Of a DNA stretch of 64,000 nucleotides, positions 1-7,185 are shown one piece after another. How positions within the stretch are numbered: the first letter of the stretch is position 1; each line of letters opens with the position of its first letter. This stretch comes from JAMXLG01 sp963765935 (GTDB lineage Bacteria; Vulcanimicrobiota; Vulcanimicrobiia; Vulcanimicrobiales; Vulcanimicrobiaceae): contig CAVXXX010000001.1 in the NCBI GenBank assembly GCA_963765935.1, positions 1,860,001 through 1,924,000 of the forward strand, given 5' to 3'. A program made the position numbers and the translations under genes. The notes under the pieces were generated by a model. It was not told where the DNA came from. It saw nothing but the letters and a program-made list of their open reading frames with translations, and ran no database searches.

Positions 1-200
1 TTCGCGGTGGTCGTCAACCATGCAGCCGGGTTTTCCGGTACACCGGTTTGCGGCCATTGCGTGAGCGCCGCGACGAACGCATCTTGTGCGAGTTCCTCAG
101 CAACGCCGACGTCGCGAACCACGCGCATCAACGCGGCGATCAACCGCGGCGACTCGATGCGCCAGATCGCTTCGAGCCGCCGGTCGATATCAGAAGTCAT
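1..200 (-). CDS. ECF sigma factor, ECF42-like (3' end outside window)
   Basis: Only the N-terminal ~66 residues are present, starting at the ATG whose complement ends at 200. The peptide has the sigma-70 region 2 pattern: an N-terminal helix, then VGVAEELAQDAFVAAL, then WLMTTA. Extracytoplasmic-function sigma factors of the ECF42 group are typically encoded beside DGPF/YCII proteins, and two such genes lie immediately upstream on the same strand, 3 nt away. The ECF42 label rests on that context plus the short sequence. The C-terminal TPR-like extension expected for the group lies outside the window. It would direct RNA polymerase to a small regulon, probably including this operon (inference). 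Confidence 0.75.
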   Translation of the reverse strand, partial: MTSDIDRRLEAIWRIESPRLIAALMRVVRDVGVAEELAQDAFVAALTQWPQTGVPENPAAWLTTTA

Positions 201-203
201 GCG

Positions 204-554
204 CTATTGGGGTGGACCCGTTACTTCGATGAGTTCGCATTCGCCCGTTCCGGTGAGCGCGAGAAAACGCTCCGTCCACTTCATGAGTTCTTCTTTCGAA
301 GCAACTTCGAAGACGGCAAAGCCGCCGACAAGTTCTTTTGTCTCCGTGAACGGACCGTCGGTTACGCTAATCGATCCGTTGCCATTTGCGCGAACGCGAG
401 CCGTAATACCGTTTGGAATGACACCGCCTGTATCGACGAGCACGCCGGCGCTCTGCATTTCGTTGATGAGCGCGCCCATGTTTGCAATCATCTCCGGTGT
501 GGGAGGCGATTGAACGGCGTCCCGACTGATTCGATAGATCGAGACGACCTTCAT
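204..554 (-). CDS. YCII-related (DGPF domain) protein
   Basis: A 116-residue protein of the YCII/DGPF family. It carries the diagnostic TDGPFTETKELVGGF stretch around residues 64-78, and its length is normal for the family. These are small ferredoxin-like alpha/beta proteins of unknown biochemical activity that recur next to ECF42 sigma factors. The gene overlaps its upstream paralog (551..958) by 4 nt (ATGA) and stops 3 nt before the sigma factor start, so the three are almost certainly one transcript. The exact role is unknown; it may sense or modify a ligand for the sigma factor (inference). Confidence 0.85.
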   Translation of the reverse strand: MKVVSIYRISRDAVQSPPTPEMIANMGALINEMQSAGVLVDTGGVIPNGITARVRANGNGSISVTDGPFTETKELVGGFAVFEVASKEELMKWTERFLALTGTGECELIEVTGPPQ

Positions 555-958
555 TGGCCGCTCCGCAGGCGCTCTTCTTGCGCTCGCATTTCCGGAGGAA
601 AGTTGTCGCCGAAGTCGTCGGCTTCATAGATTTGTCGAAGCTCGAGTACCGCGCCCGGGCCAAAGGGTGCACGGGAGAACCATTCGATGGCCTCTTCCTT
701 CGATTTGGCCTGCACGATCCAGAAGCCCGCGACCAGTTCTTTCGTCTCGGCGAACGGTCCATCCATCACGGTGGTGCGCCCCTTGTCGAAGCGAATGCGC
801 GCGCCTTTCGAACTCGGTTGCAACCCATCACCAGCCAGCATGATGCCGGCTTTGATGAGTTCTTCGTTGAACTCGCCCATGCGCGCGAACTCTTCAGTCG
901 TCGGCAGGCGGCCGGATTCAGAATCCGCGTTTGCCTTGACAATAACCATAAACCGCAT
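551..958 (-). CDS. YCII-related (DGPF domain) protein, paralog
   Basis: A 135-residue member of the same DGPF family as its downstream neighbour, with MDGPFAETKELVAGFW near residues 65-80 and a longer, charged C-terminus (PPEMRAQEERL). It begins with ATG and is the first gene of the DGPF-DGPF-sigma unit. Two tandem copies beside one ECF gene is a common arrangement for ECF42 loci. No catalytic residues can be assigned with confidence. Confidence 0.85.
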   Translation of the reverse strand: MRFMVIVKANADSESGRLPTTEEFARMGEFNEELIKAGIMLAGDGLQPSSKGARIRFDKGRTTVMDGPFAETKELVAGFWIVQAKSKEEAIEWFSRAPFGPGAVLELRQIYEADDFGDNFPPEMRAQEERLRSGQ

Positions 959-981
959 TGATGCTCTCCTATTTGGTGGCG

Positions 982-1653
982 TTATATGAGTGTCGTCGAA
1001 CGTGCGGTGACGGACTCGACACCGGGGTCGGAAAAATTTTCGGGAAGCGGCGCCCAGCGCTCGACGAAGAAGGCCATCGAACGATCGGGTGCCGCCGTGA
1101 CGTATCCGCGGACGGCGATCGTCGCCGCCGGCGCTCCAGTCAATCTCCGCGTTAATGGAATCGTACCGGTTTGATCGGTGAGTCGACCCTTGGCCGCATC
1201 AAGCGTGCCGGAGATCGTGACTTCGTCGCCCTCTTTGAGTTTTTCCACTGCCGCGACCGGAACGGTGCTGATGAAACGTACCGGCATCGTCGCTTCCGGC
1301 TGCGCTCCGCTCGTGAGCATGCGCGCGCGCAACGTGTATTCGCCCGGGGGCGGCGCCGTGCCGTCGGCGGCAAGGCCATTCCAGATGTAGATCGTTAAGA
1401 CGTTCGGACCGGGCGTAAAGGAACGTCCGTGGGGCGGAAAATGCGCGCCGGGCGGCTGCGATCGCAACGTCGTCCACACGATATCCGAACCGCGCAAGAG
1501 ATCGATTGTATATTCCGCGGGCGCCGGAAAAGTCGCGCTAACCGGAGCTTTGCCGGAATTATGCGCGACGACTTCGATGTTGACGGCGTCGAGTATATCA
1601 AACGTTGCGCGCTGAAGCTGAAGCGAAAGCGTCAACGCCGCTACGAAAAACAT
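982..1653 (-). CDS. BsuPI-like secreted/anchored protein
   Basis: About 223 residues, starting at the ATG at 1653, which gives MFFVAALTLSLQLQ, a short hydrophobic N-terminus resembling a signal sequence. Longer starts exist but lie deep inside the upstream gene. Residues ~20-115 resemble a BsuPI (intracellular proteinase inhibitor-type) beta-sandwich: VVAHNSGKAPVSATFPAPA, a W-containing strand, then PPPGEYTLRARML. The C-terminal half (VAAVEKLKEGDEVTISGTL, TIAVRGYVTA) looks like an OB-type fold. The 5' end overlaps the amidohydrolase gene by 56 nt, so translation is probably coupled. The function is unknown, and the inhibitor role is only a family analogy. Confidence 0.6.
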   Translation of the reverse strand: MFFVAALTLSLQLQRATFDILDAVNIEVVAHNSGKAPVSATFPAPAEYTIDLLRGSDIVWTTLRSQPPGAHFPPHGRSFTPGPNVLTIYIWNGLAADGTAPPPGEYTLRARMLTSGAQPEATMPVRFISTVPVAAVEKLKEGDEVTISGTLDAAKGRLTDQTGTIPLTRRLTGAPAATIAVRGYVTAAPDRSMAFFVERWAPLPENFSDPGVESVTARSTTLI

Positions 1654-2983
1654 GAACCAGCCCTTTCGATGGCGATGTAGGTTCGCGGTACGTCGCGGTA
1701 TCGAGGAAGTGTTCCTCATCGAAGACGACGAGATCCGCAATTGCGTTCTCGCGAATTTCACCGCGGTCGTGCAATCCGAAGATCCTCGCGGGAAGCGACG
1801 TCATCCGGCGTACGGCTTCTTCCATTTCAATGGTGCGCCGCTGTCGAACGAACCGTCCGAAGATGCGCGGGAACGTCCCGTATGCGCGCGGATGGATCAA
1901 GCCGAACGGCGTCTCATATCCGCTATACGCTGCGGCCGACGTGCCAACGGCGCAGAAATCCGCCGAGAGCGCAAGCGCCACATCGTCTTCTCTCAAGCAG
2001 AAGTGAAACGCCCGCGCGGCGTTGCCTTCGGCGGCAATGAAGTCCACAACGGCGCGTGAAGGCGCACGCCACGTTTGCCGTCCGATCTCATCGAAACGCA
2101 TGCCGCACCAAGCCATCCGCTCTTCGCTACCGACTTCGGCAAGCATGATGTCGTTCCAGATGTCTCCGAGCCGCGCTTGCATCTCGACTGCAACGACGGC
2201 GGCAAGTGAATCGTCGCGAAGCGCCTCCTGCGTGACGCCCGAGGGCAGGAGTGACGCGAGCTCGATCCACGTCGCGGTGTACGGCGCGATGTCGCACGAC
2301 ATCGACGCGCCCCGCGTTCTCGCGCGATCGATGCGCTCGAGCGTTCGCTCCATTCGCCCGCTGTTGCGCGGATAAACGACATGATGGTTGCAAATATGTA
2401 CGTGCACGTTCGCACGTTCCGCGATCGCAATTGCTTCATCAACCGCTGCAACGACGTCGTCGCCGGTCTCGCGCAGCCGTACCGAGACACGCGGCGCTCC
2501 ACTGTTAGCGGCGACCTGTGCGAGAGCAACCGCCGAATCGACCGGCATGGCCGAAAGGTCGATAAATGCGCCTGCGGCGCCCGCTTCAATAGCATCTTGA
2601 ACGTCGGATTCGGCGAGAAAGCAACCGATGGTCCCATGTTCCGTCCTCAACGCTAGGTCTATCAGGCCTTGAATCGTATCGCCTTGTCCCCAATCATCGA
2701 GGAAGGGACCGGCAGATAGCGGGGTTATTTCGCCGGTGATCCCTTGGCTGCACTTCGAATTTGCTCGAAAAGCGGTGAGCCACTTCCCACCGGTGTGGGA
2801 ACAAGCATCTATGAAGCCCGGCGCCACAATTTTTCCTAGGCAATCAAAGCGCCGCCGGGCTTCACGGTCCGAGCAATCACCGATGAGCGCAATGCGATCC
2901 TCGGAGAGTGCAATGTCCGTTGAAAAGCGAGGTCGCCGCGATCCATCGACGATTGTGGCGCCCTCGATAACCGTCGTAATCAC
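1598..2983 (-). CDS. D-aminoacylase-like amidohydrolase with altered metal site
   Basis: A 461-residue amidohydrolase-superfamily protein with a GTG start, matching the N-acyl-D-amino-acid deacylase layout. It has an N-terminal beta domain (TTVIEGATIVDG), APGFID at 54-59, HICNHHVVYPRNSGR at ~196-210, and the very typical HPRAYGTFPRIFGRF near 364 with RGEIRENAIADLVVFD near the end. Two hallmarks are changed: the metal-binding HxH after PGFID reads C61-S62-H63, and the Asp normally found before the HPRxYG block is replaced by a GTSAAAY stretch around 347-353. The family hydrolyses N-acyl-D-amino acids, but this copy may be inactive or act on something else. It is followed by the overlapping BsuPI-like gene. 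Confidence 0.75.
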   Translation of the reverse strand: MITTVIEGATIVDGSRRPRFSTDIALSEDRIALIGDCSDREARRRFDCLGKIVAPGFIDACSHTGGKWLTAFRANSKCSQGITGEITPLSAGPFLDDWGQGDTIQGLIDLALRTEHGTIGCFLAESDVQDAIEAGAAGAFIDLSAMPVDSAVALAQVAANSGAPRVSVRLRETGDDVVAAVDEAIAIAERANVHVHICNHHVVYPRNSGRMERTLERIDRARTRGASMSCDIAPYTATWIELASLLPSGVTQEALRDDSLAAVVAVEMQARLGDIWNDIMLAEVGSEERMAWCGMRFDEIGRQTWRAPSRAVVDFIAAEGNAARAFHFCLREDDVALALSADFCAVGTSAAAYSGYETPFGLIHPRAYGTFPRIFGRFVRQRRTIEMEEAVRRMTSLPARIFGLHDRGEIRENAIADLVVFDEEHFLDTATYREPTSPSKGLVHVFRSGVDAFASASARNV

Positions 2984-3065
2984 GCTAGGAAATTCCTTGG
3001 TTTACCGAGCGGTTGGGCGGGCAATAAGTACCTTCGCATACTTCTTTCGAGGTGAATAAGACATA

Positions 3066-3284
3066 ATGGCGATGCAAGAAGACCCGCAGGGCGGTATGAG
3101 CGTTCGCGAAGCCGGTCGCCGCGGCGGCGAACGAGTGAAAGCCAAGTATGGCACGGAATTCTACGAAGAGATTGGACGCAAAGGTGGTGAAGCCACCAAG
3201 ACTAAGTACGGTCCGTCCTTCTACGAAGTCATCGGCCAAAAAGGCGGCCAAAAGCCGAAGCGCAAGTCTGGTTCTTCGTCGTAG
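3066..3284 (+). CDS. KGG-repeat stress protein
   Basis: A 72-residue hydrophilic protein made of repeated units of the form GRKGGEATKTKYGPSFYE, i.e. the KGG (stress-induced, GsiB/LEA-like) motif. Three copies of [RK]GG are spaced about 18-20 residues apart with Y-G-x-x-F-Y-E-x-I-G between them. There is no hydrophobic core or membrane segment. Such proteins are predicted to be disordered and are associated with desiccation, osmotic or heat stress. A second ATG lies 6 nt downstream. The gene is followed at 36 nt by a larger paralog on the same strand. Confidence 0.85.
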   Translation: MAMQEDPQGGMSVREAGRRGGERVKAKYGTEFYEEIGRKGGEATKTKYGPSFYEVIGQKGGQKPKRKSGSSS

Positions 3285-3319
3285 CGCGCATTCATCTCGG
3301 GTAACCACGATCGGGAGTT

Positions 3320-3652
3320 ATGGCTGAGAAAAAAGGCGGCGACGCGGACGACCGTAAGGAAATGTCCGTTCGCGAAGCCGGCAAGAAGGGCGGAGATACC
3401 GTACGCGATCGCTACGGTTCAACGTTCTACGAAGAGATCGGCCGAAAAGGCGGCAAGGCGACACGAGATCGCCATGGCGTTGAGTTTTACGAGTCCATTG
3501 GACAAAAAGGCGGGAAGGTCGTTAAGGACAAGTACGGACCCGACTTTTACGAAGAAATCGGCCACAAGGGCGGTCAAAAAGTCAAAAAGCTGATCGCCGA
3601 AGCCAAGAAAAAACTCGAAGAGCCCGGCAGCGAGCCGGAGACGGAAGAATAG
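3320..3652 (+). CDS. KGG-repeat stress protein, longer paralog
   Basis: A 110-residue hydrophilic protein with four KGG units (KKGG, RKGG, QKGG, HKGG), each followed by a basic stretch and a YG..FYE.IG segment, ending in an acidic tail (EEPGSEPETEE). It carries one more repeat than the upstream copy and shares its MSVREAG start block, so the pair arose by duplication and repeat expansion. GGGAG upstream of the ATG is a good ribosome binding site. A role as a disordered stress protectant is family knowledge, not shown here. It converges with the lipoprotein gene 5 nt away. Confidence 0.85.
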   Translation: MAEKKGGDADDRKEMSVREAGKKGGDTVRDRYGSTFYEEIGRKGGKATRDRHGVEFYESIGQKGGKVVKDKYGPDFYEEIGHKGGQKVKKLIAEAKKKLEEPGSEPETEE

Positions 3653-3657
3653 CGGAT

Positions 3658-4167
3658 CTATCTGCAGGCGCCGGCGGCCACTAGCCGCCGTGCTTCTGCG
3701 TCAACCGCCTTGGCAGAAACGCTTCCATCTGGTTGCAACGTCATTGCAAGTTTGCCGCGTGTTGTCCATGCGACGCCATCAAGCTTGTAATGCGCGACCG
3801 TGCAGGGCGAGTATGTAATGTCTTGCTCTTTTAAAAACAGCAAGGTGAAGTTCTGCTTCGGCCATTGTGAGAGTAACCACGCGACGTGGTTATCTTCGTA
3901 TTCCATTGCGACGCCGCGATTGGCCGGCGTATCGCTATTGCCCAGCGGCGGAATCACAGCAAACTTCAACACTTGAGCGCCCGGCGGAATCCACGGCCGG
4001 TAGGCAATGTTCGTCACAACCTCGTCGAGCGGCATCACCATCCCGCGGTCGTCGATCATGAGCGGCGGCAGTGAGGGCGCGGCAGCGGCGGCTGTGCCGC
4101 CTCGATGGCAGCCGGCAAGAACAAGCAAGATAAGCGCGCTTACAAGAAGCGGGCGGCGTTGGCGCAT
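3658..4167 (-). CDS. lipoprotein of unknown function
   Basis: About 169 residues when started at the ATG at 4167, which gives MRQRRPLLVSALILLVLAGC, a textbook type II signal peptide with lipobox LAGC. A 12-residue-longer start at 4203 is less signal-like. The mature part is Ala-rich and then carries PWIPPGAQVLKFAVIPPLGN and one further Cys pair candidate (SPC, AGAC). No family was recognised. It is the last gene of an envelope run (Lnt, LptC-like) on the minus strand, separated from the LptC-like gene by a short REP-type repeat. Confidence 0.65.
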   Translation of the reverse strand: MRQRRPLLVSALILLVLAGCHRGGTAAAAAPSLPPLMIDDRGMVMPLDEVVTNIAYRPWIPPGAQVLKFAVIPPLGNSDTPANRGVAMEYEDNHVAWLLSQWPKQNFTLLFLKEQDITYSPCTVAHYKLDGVAWTTRGKLAMTLQPDGSVSAKAVDAEARRLVAAGACR

Positions 4168-4213
4168 GCCATGAGTATCGGTCAAAGCAGCCAAGCGCTT
4201 CATCTGGCTAACC

Positions 4214-4245
4214 TGTCCTGAGCGAGCGGAGCGAGTCGAAGGGCT
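4214..4245. repeat. REP-type intergenic repeat
   Basis: A short imperfect palindrome containing CCTGAGCGAGCGGAGCGAG followed by TCGAAGGG. This is the widespread bacterial intergenic repeat type with CCTGAGC and GTCGAAGG ends. It abuts the stop codon of the LptC-like gene. A related but longer inverted pair occurs at 9465-9543. Confidence 0.7.
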
Positions 4246-4801
4246 ATTTCTGGATCTTTACGCCGCCGGAGATGCCGCCCAGGTGGATCTGGCCGTTATC
4301 GAAGTTGATCGTCACGCTCTGAAGCTTGAGCGTCTGATCTTCGGAATGCACGTAGCTGGGATGATCCATTCGCAAGAGTTTCGCGCCGTTGGTCCAGATG
4401 ACGAGATCGGTGTCGAACGAACGATGTTCCGGATCGCCGATCATCTCGACGTGCACTTTACCGAGTGCGGTAAAGTTCAACGACTGCGTATCGACGCTGA
4501 TGTGCTCGGCAGCAACGCGCAGATACGGTTTGCCTTTACGCAATACGATGCCGTTGCGAACGCCGTCGACCGTCCCGGTTGTGCCGTCCGGTGAAAGTTG
4601 CGCGCTCTTGTAATCGAAACTCCAAGATTTTGTCGAGATGCGGTTGCCTTGCACGTGACCGCCGTGCAGTGTAATCCCGCTTTGACCTGAGGGCAGCGGC
4701 GGAGTGCCGCGGCCGGCCAGAATCACTTCGACGACGACGTAAACGAGTAACGCCGCACCGGCGATCCATCCGACCGTTTTCCATCCGAATTTAAACCGCA
4801 C
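4244..4801 (-). CDS. LptC/LptA-like periplasmic LPS-transport protein
   Basis: 185 residues: one N-terminal membrane anchor (VGWIAGAALLVYVVVEVIL, ~10-28), then an all-beta periplasmic part with alternating strands (GITLHGGHVQGNRISTKSW, YLRVAAEHISVDTQSLNF, VHVEMIGDPEHRSFDTDLV, LKLQSVTINFDNGQIHLGG). This matches the OstA-like beta-jellyroll of LptC/LptA/DUF1239 proteins, which pass LPS from the inner-membrane LptBFG complex toward LptD. It overlaps the end of lnt by 11 nt, so the two are co-translated. The LptC rather than LptA assignment rests on the anchored N-terminus. Sequence identity to model LptC cannot be judged here. Confidence 0.65.
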   Translation of the reverse strand: MRFKFGWKTVGWIAGAALLVYVVVEVILAGRGTPPLPSGQSGITLHGGHVQGNRISTKSWSFDYKSAQLSPDGTTGTVDGVRNGIVLRKGKPYLRVAAEHISVDTQSLNFTALGKVHVEMIGDPEHRSFDTDLVIWTNGAKLLRMDHPSYVHSEDQTLKLQSVTINFDNGQIHLGGISGGVKIQK

Positions 4802-6287
4802 GGCGCCTCCACGGGACGAAGATGACGATCAAGTAGAGCACAATTAACGCGATCCACACGCGCGTCGGTCCCACACGCGCGAAGAATGAACCCGCCGGTT
4901 TGCCGACGTTGCCGAAGACGACTCGTTGTTCTTCGAGCGGCGCGCGCGATTGCCATGTACCATCCGGCGCGATGATACCGCTAATACCGGTCGCCGCCGC
5001 GCGCACGACGTACGTGCCGGCTTCAATCGCGCGAAGCTGCGCGATCTGCGCGTGTTGATACGGCCCGGATGTCGTGCCGAACCATGCGTCATCCGTGGCA
5101 ACAACGAGCACCTGCGCGCCGTTGCTTGTCTCTGCATAAGCAAGATCACCGAACGCTGATTCCCAGCAAATCAGCGGACCGATCGTGATGCCCGCGGAGG
5201 TTGGAAAGACGACGGCGCCGCTGCCTTCGGCAAAATGGCCGTTCAATTCACCGATATACGGCAACCACCATAGCCACTGCTGTGCGGGAAAGTGCTCCGC
5301 GAACGGAACGAGTTGACGCTTGTCGTACGTGCCGCGCAGACCTTGCGGCGTGAAGATGAAGAGACTATTGTAGAACGCGTTACCGCGCAGATTAAGGCTT
5401 CCGGCAACGAGCGTCGCGTTACCCCGGCGCGCGAGCGACGTAAACGCATTCAACAGATCCGGACGTTGATTCAATCCGCTGTTCGCAATCGCAATCACGG
5501 TTTCGGGCCACACGATTAATTTAGGATTGCGTGCAAATGCCGCTTGTGTCATCGACTCGTACCGGTCGACGGCTTCCTGCAGCGCACCGGGCTGCCATTT
5601 GAGCGTCTGCGTGATGTTGCCTTGGACCGCAGCGACGGGGATCGACGGCGGAGGTAACGCGCGCGCAGGCCATGCAATCCATGCAAGTGCTGTCGCTGCG
5701 ACGATGCTTGCAACAGCGATCCCGAACGCGCGCCACGTGCGATGCGCGATTCCGTATGCGGCGTACGCGCCGATCGCGCACAATGCAAACGTAACGCCGT
5801 TTGTGCCGATGTACGCGGCGAGCACGCGCAGCGGCGTGCCGGCTTGCGTATAGCCGAGTTGCGCGAACGGCACGCCGATCGGCCCAATGGAACGCGTCCA
5901 CTCCATCACCGCAAAAGCCGCGCCGGTTGCAAGCGGCGCAAGCGCCGGCAACGCGCGTGTGCGCGCGACGCAGCCGAGTAACGCGGCCGCTCCGAACGCG
6001 AGCGCTTCAATTGCCGCGGCCACGACGACGGCCACATAAGCGAGGGAGCCGACCTCGGTTTGAATCGTCGTCGTCCACCACCAGAAGCTGATGGTAAAAA
6101 ATATCCACCCGGCGAACCATCCGAGCGCAAACGACCGTTTCCAGGAAGCGCCTTCCCAGGCCAAGAACAGCGCCGCGGCCCCGAGCGGGGCGAACGCTGC
6201 GATGCCGGTCCGCGGGAACGCGAGTGCCAGGAGGATCGCACCCAAAGCTGCAACGCCCGCGCTTCGCGCCCGTTCTGAGGAAAGCAT
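4791..6287 (-). CDS. lnt: apolipoprotein N-acyltransferase
   Basis: About 498 residues with a membrane N-terminal half of 6-7 hydrophobic segments and a C-terminal nitrilase-type domain. The catalytic triad of the family is visible: Glu252 in VWPETVI, Lys303 in TYDKRQLVPF and Cys354 in PLICWES. Lnt adds the third acyl chain to lipoproteins in the inner membrane, consistent with the many lipobox proteins nearby. The ATG at 6287 gives a normal N-terminus (MLSSERARSAG). An upstream ATG at 6332 would extend into the divergent lipoprotein gene. The chosen start overlaps the divergent ATG (6286) by 2 nt, so promoters must lie inside coding sequence. Confidence 0.93.
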   Translation of the reverse strand: MLSSERARSAGVAALGAILLALAFPRTGIAAFAPLGAAALFLAWEGASWKRSFALGWFAGWIFFTISFWWWTTTIQTEVGSLAYVAVVVAAAIEALAFGAAALLGCVARTRALPALAPLATGAAFAVMEWTRSIGPIGVPFAQLGYTQAGTPLRVLAAYIGTNGVTFALCAIGAYAAYGIAHRTWRAFGIAVASIVAATALAWIAWPARALPPPSIPVAAVQGNITQTLKWQPGALQEAVDRYESMTQAAFARNPKLIVWPETVIAIANSGLNQRPDLLNAFTSLARRGNATLVAGSLNLRGNAFYNSLFIFTPQGLRGTYDKRQLVPFAEHFPAQQWLWWLPYIGELNGHFAEGSGAVVFPTSAGITIGPLICWESAFGDLAYAETSNGAQVLVVATDDAWFGTTSGPYQHAQIAQLRAIEAGTYVVRAAATGISGIIAPDGTWQSRAPLEEQRVVFGNVGKPAGSFFARVGPTRVWIALIVLYLIVIFVPWRRRAV

Positions 6288-7134
6288 GATTCGTAGATTC
6301 GGTTTCGTCGTCGTCTTAGTCAGTGCGCTCATTGTTGCCGCATGCGGACGTCAAGTGACGCCCGATAGAGTAGGTACGGGCCCCGGAGGGAATTTGCCCT
6401 CCGGTTTCATGCAAGTCAAATTCCGGGTCAACCAGCCATTCAACTTTCAGAATTACTCATACGTCGTTGTTTTTAACACATCGGGTGACGGTTCGACGCC
6501 GCGCGCAAACGGCACGCAGACGGCGTATCGGGGTTATTCATTCGCAATCGTCGTGAGCGGAGCCGGCGGAAGCGTTTCCGCAACTCCGTACTATTTCCAG
6601 CGGCCGAACGGAAATCCGAGCGCGGCGCCGATCTTGCTTCCGGTGAACGCGGTCGCGGGCCAACTGCAATTCACGCTCAATAGCAACGGACAAAACACCG
6701 AATATACCGTGCTCTTTAATCGCGTGCTCGCAAGCGCCTACGCAACGCCGACACCGACGGGAAGCGCGACGGCTTCGCCTACCCCGTCGCCGACTCCGAC
6801 GGCCACCGCCACGGCAAGTGGCGCATCACCGACCGCATCGCCGACCGCGACGCCGCCGAACCTCGTCGCGACGACATGGACGTTTAACTACTTCGTGGTG
6901 CAAGGGTCGATCCAACAAGGCGCCGTGCTCGCCGGCGGTGGACCCGGTGCAACCGGCGGTGGAATCATCGTTGACTCGCTCGGAGCGCAGGGTCCATCCG
7001 ATGCCTCGTATACGTCACCGAACCTCGATACGACGACGAGTTTTGATACGGGTCCAGTGTACCCGCAGCCGGGCTCGCACCCCGGGGACCCGGCAGCGCA
7101 AGTCGCGTCCGGTGATATCTCCAATAACCCCTAG
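6286..7134 (+). CDS. lipoprotein with Thr/Pro/Ser-rich linker
   Basis: 282 residues. MIRRFGFVVVLVSALIVAAC is a type II signal peptide with lipobox VAAC, and GAGG lies 5 nt before the ATG. Residues ~40-145 form a beta-rich domain (FMQVKFRVNQPFNFQNYSYV, QLQFTLNSNG). Residues ~150-190 are a low-complexity TPTPTGSATASPTPSPTP-type linker, and the rest is Gly/Pro-rich. The family is unknown. The same linker style appears in the LptD-like protein (9711..12308), suggesting a lineage habit for envelope proteins. It starts divergently from lnt with overlapping start codons. Confidence 0.75.
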   Translation: MIRRFGFVVVLVSALIVAACGRQVTPDRVGTGPGGNLPSGFMQVKFRVNQPFNFQNYSYVVVFNTSGDGSTPRANGTQTAYRGYSFAIVVSGAGGSVSATPYYFQRPNGNPSAAPILLPVNAVAGQLQFTLNSNGQNTEYTVLFNRVLASAYATPTPTGSATASPTPSPTPTATATASGASPTASPTATPPNLVATTWTFNYFVVQGSIQQGAVLAGGGPGATGGGIIVDSLGAQGPSDASYTSPNLDTTTSFDTGPVYPQPGSHPGDPAAQVASGDISNNP

Positions 7135-7185
7135 TGGCTTCGATAAACTGAAGGCAATCTTTTAGAATCGACTGAGCGGCTTTTG

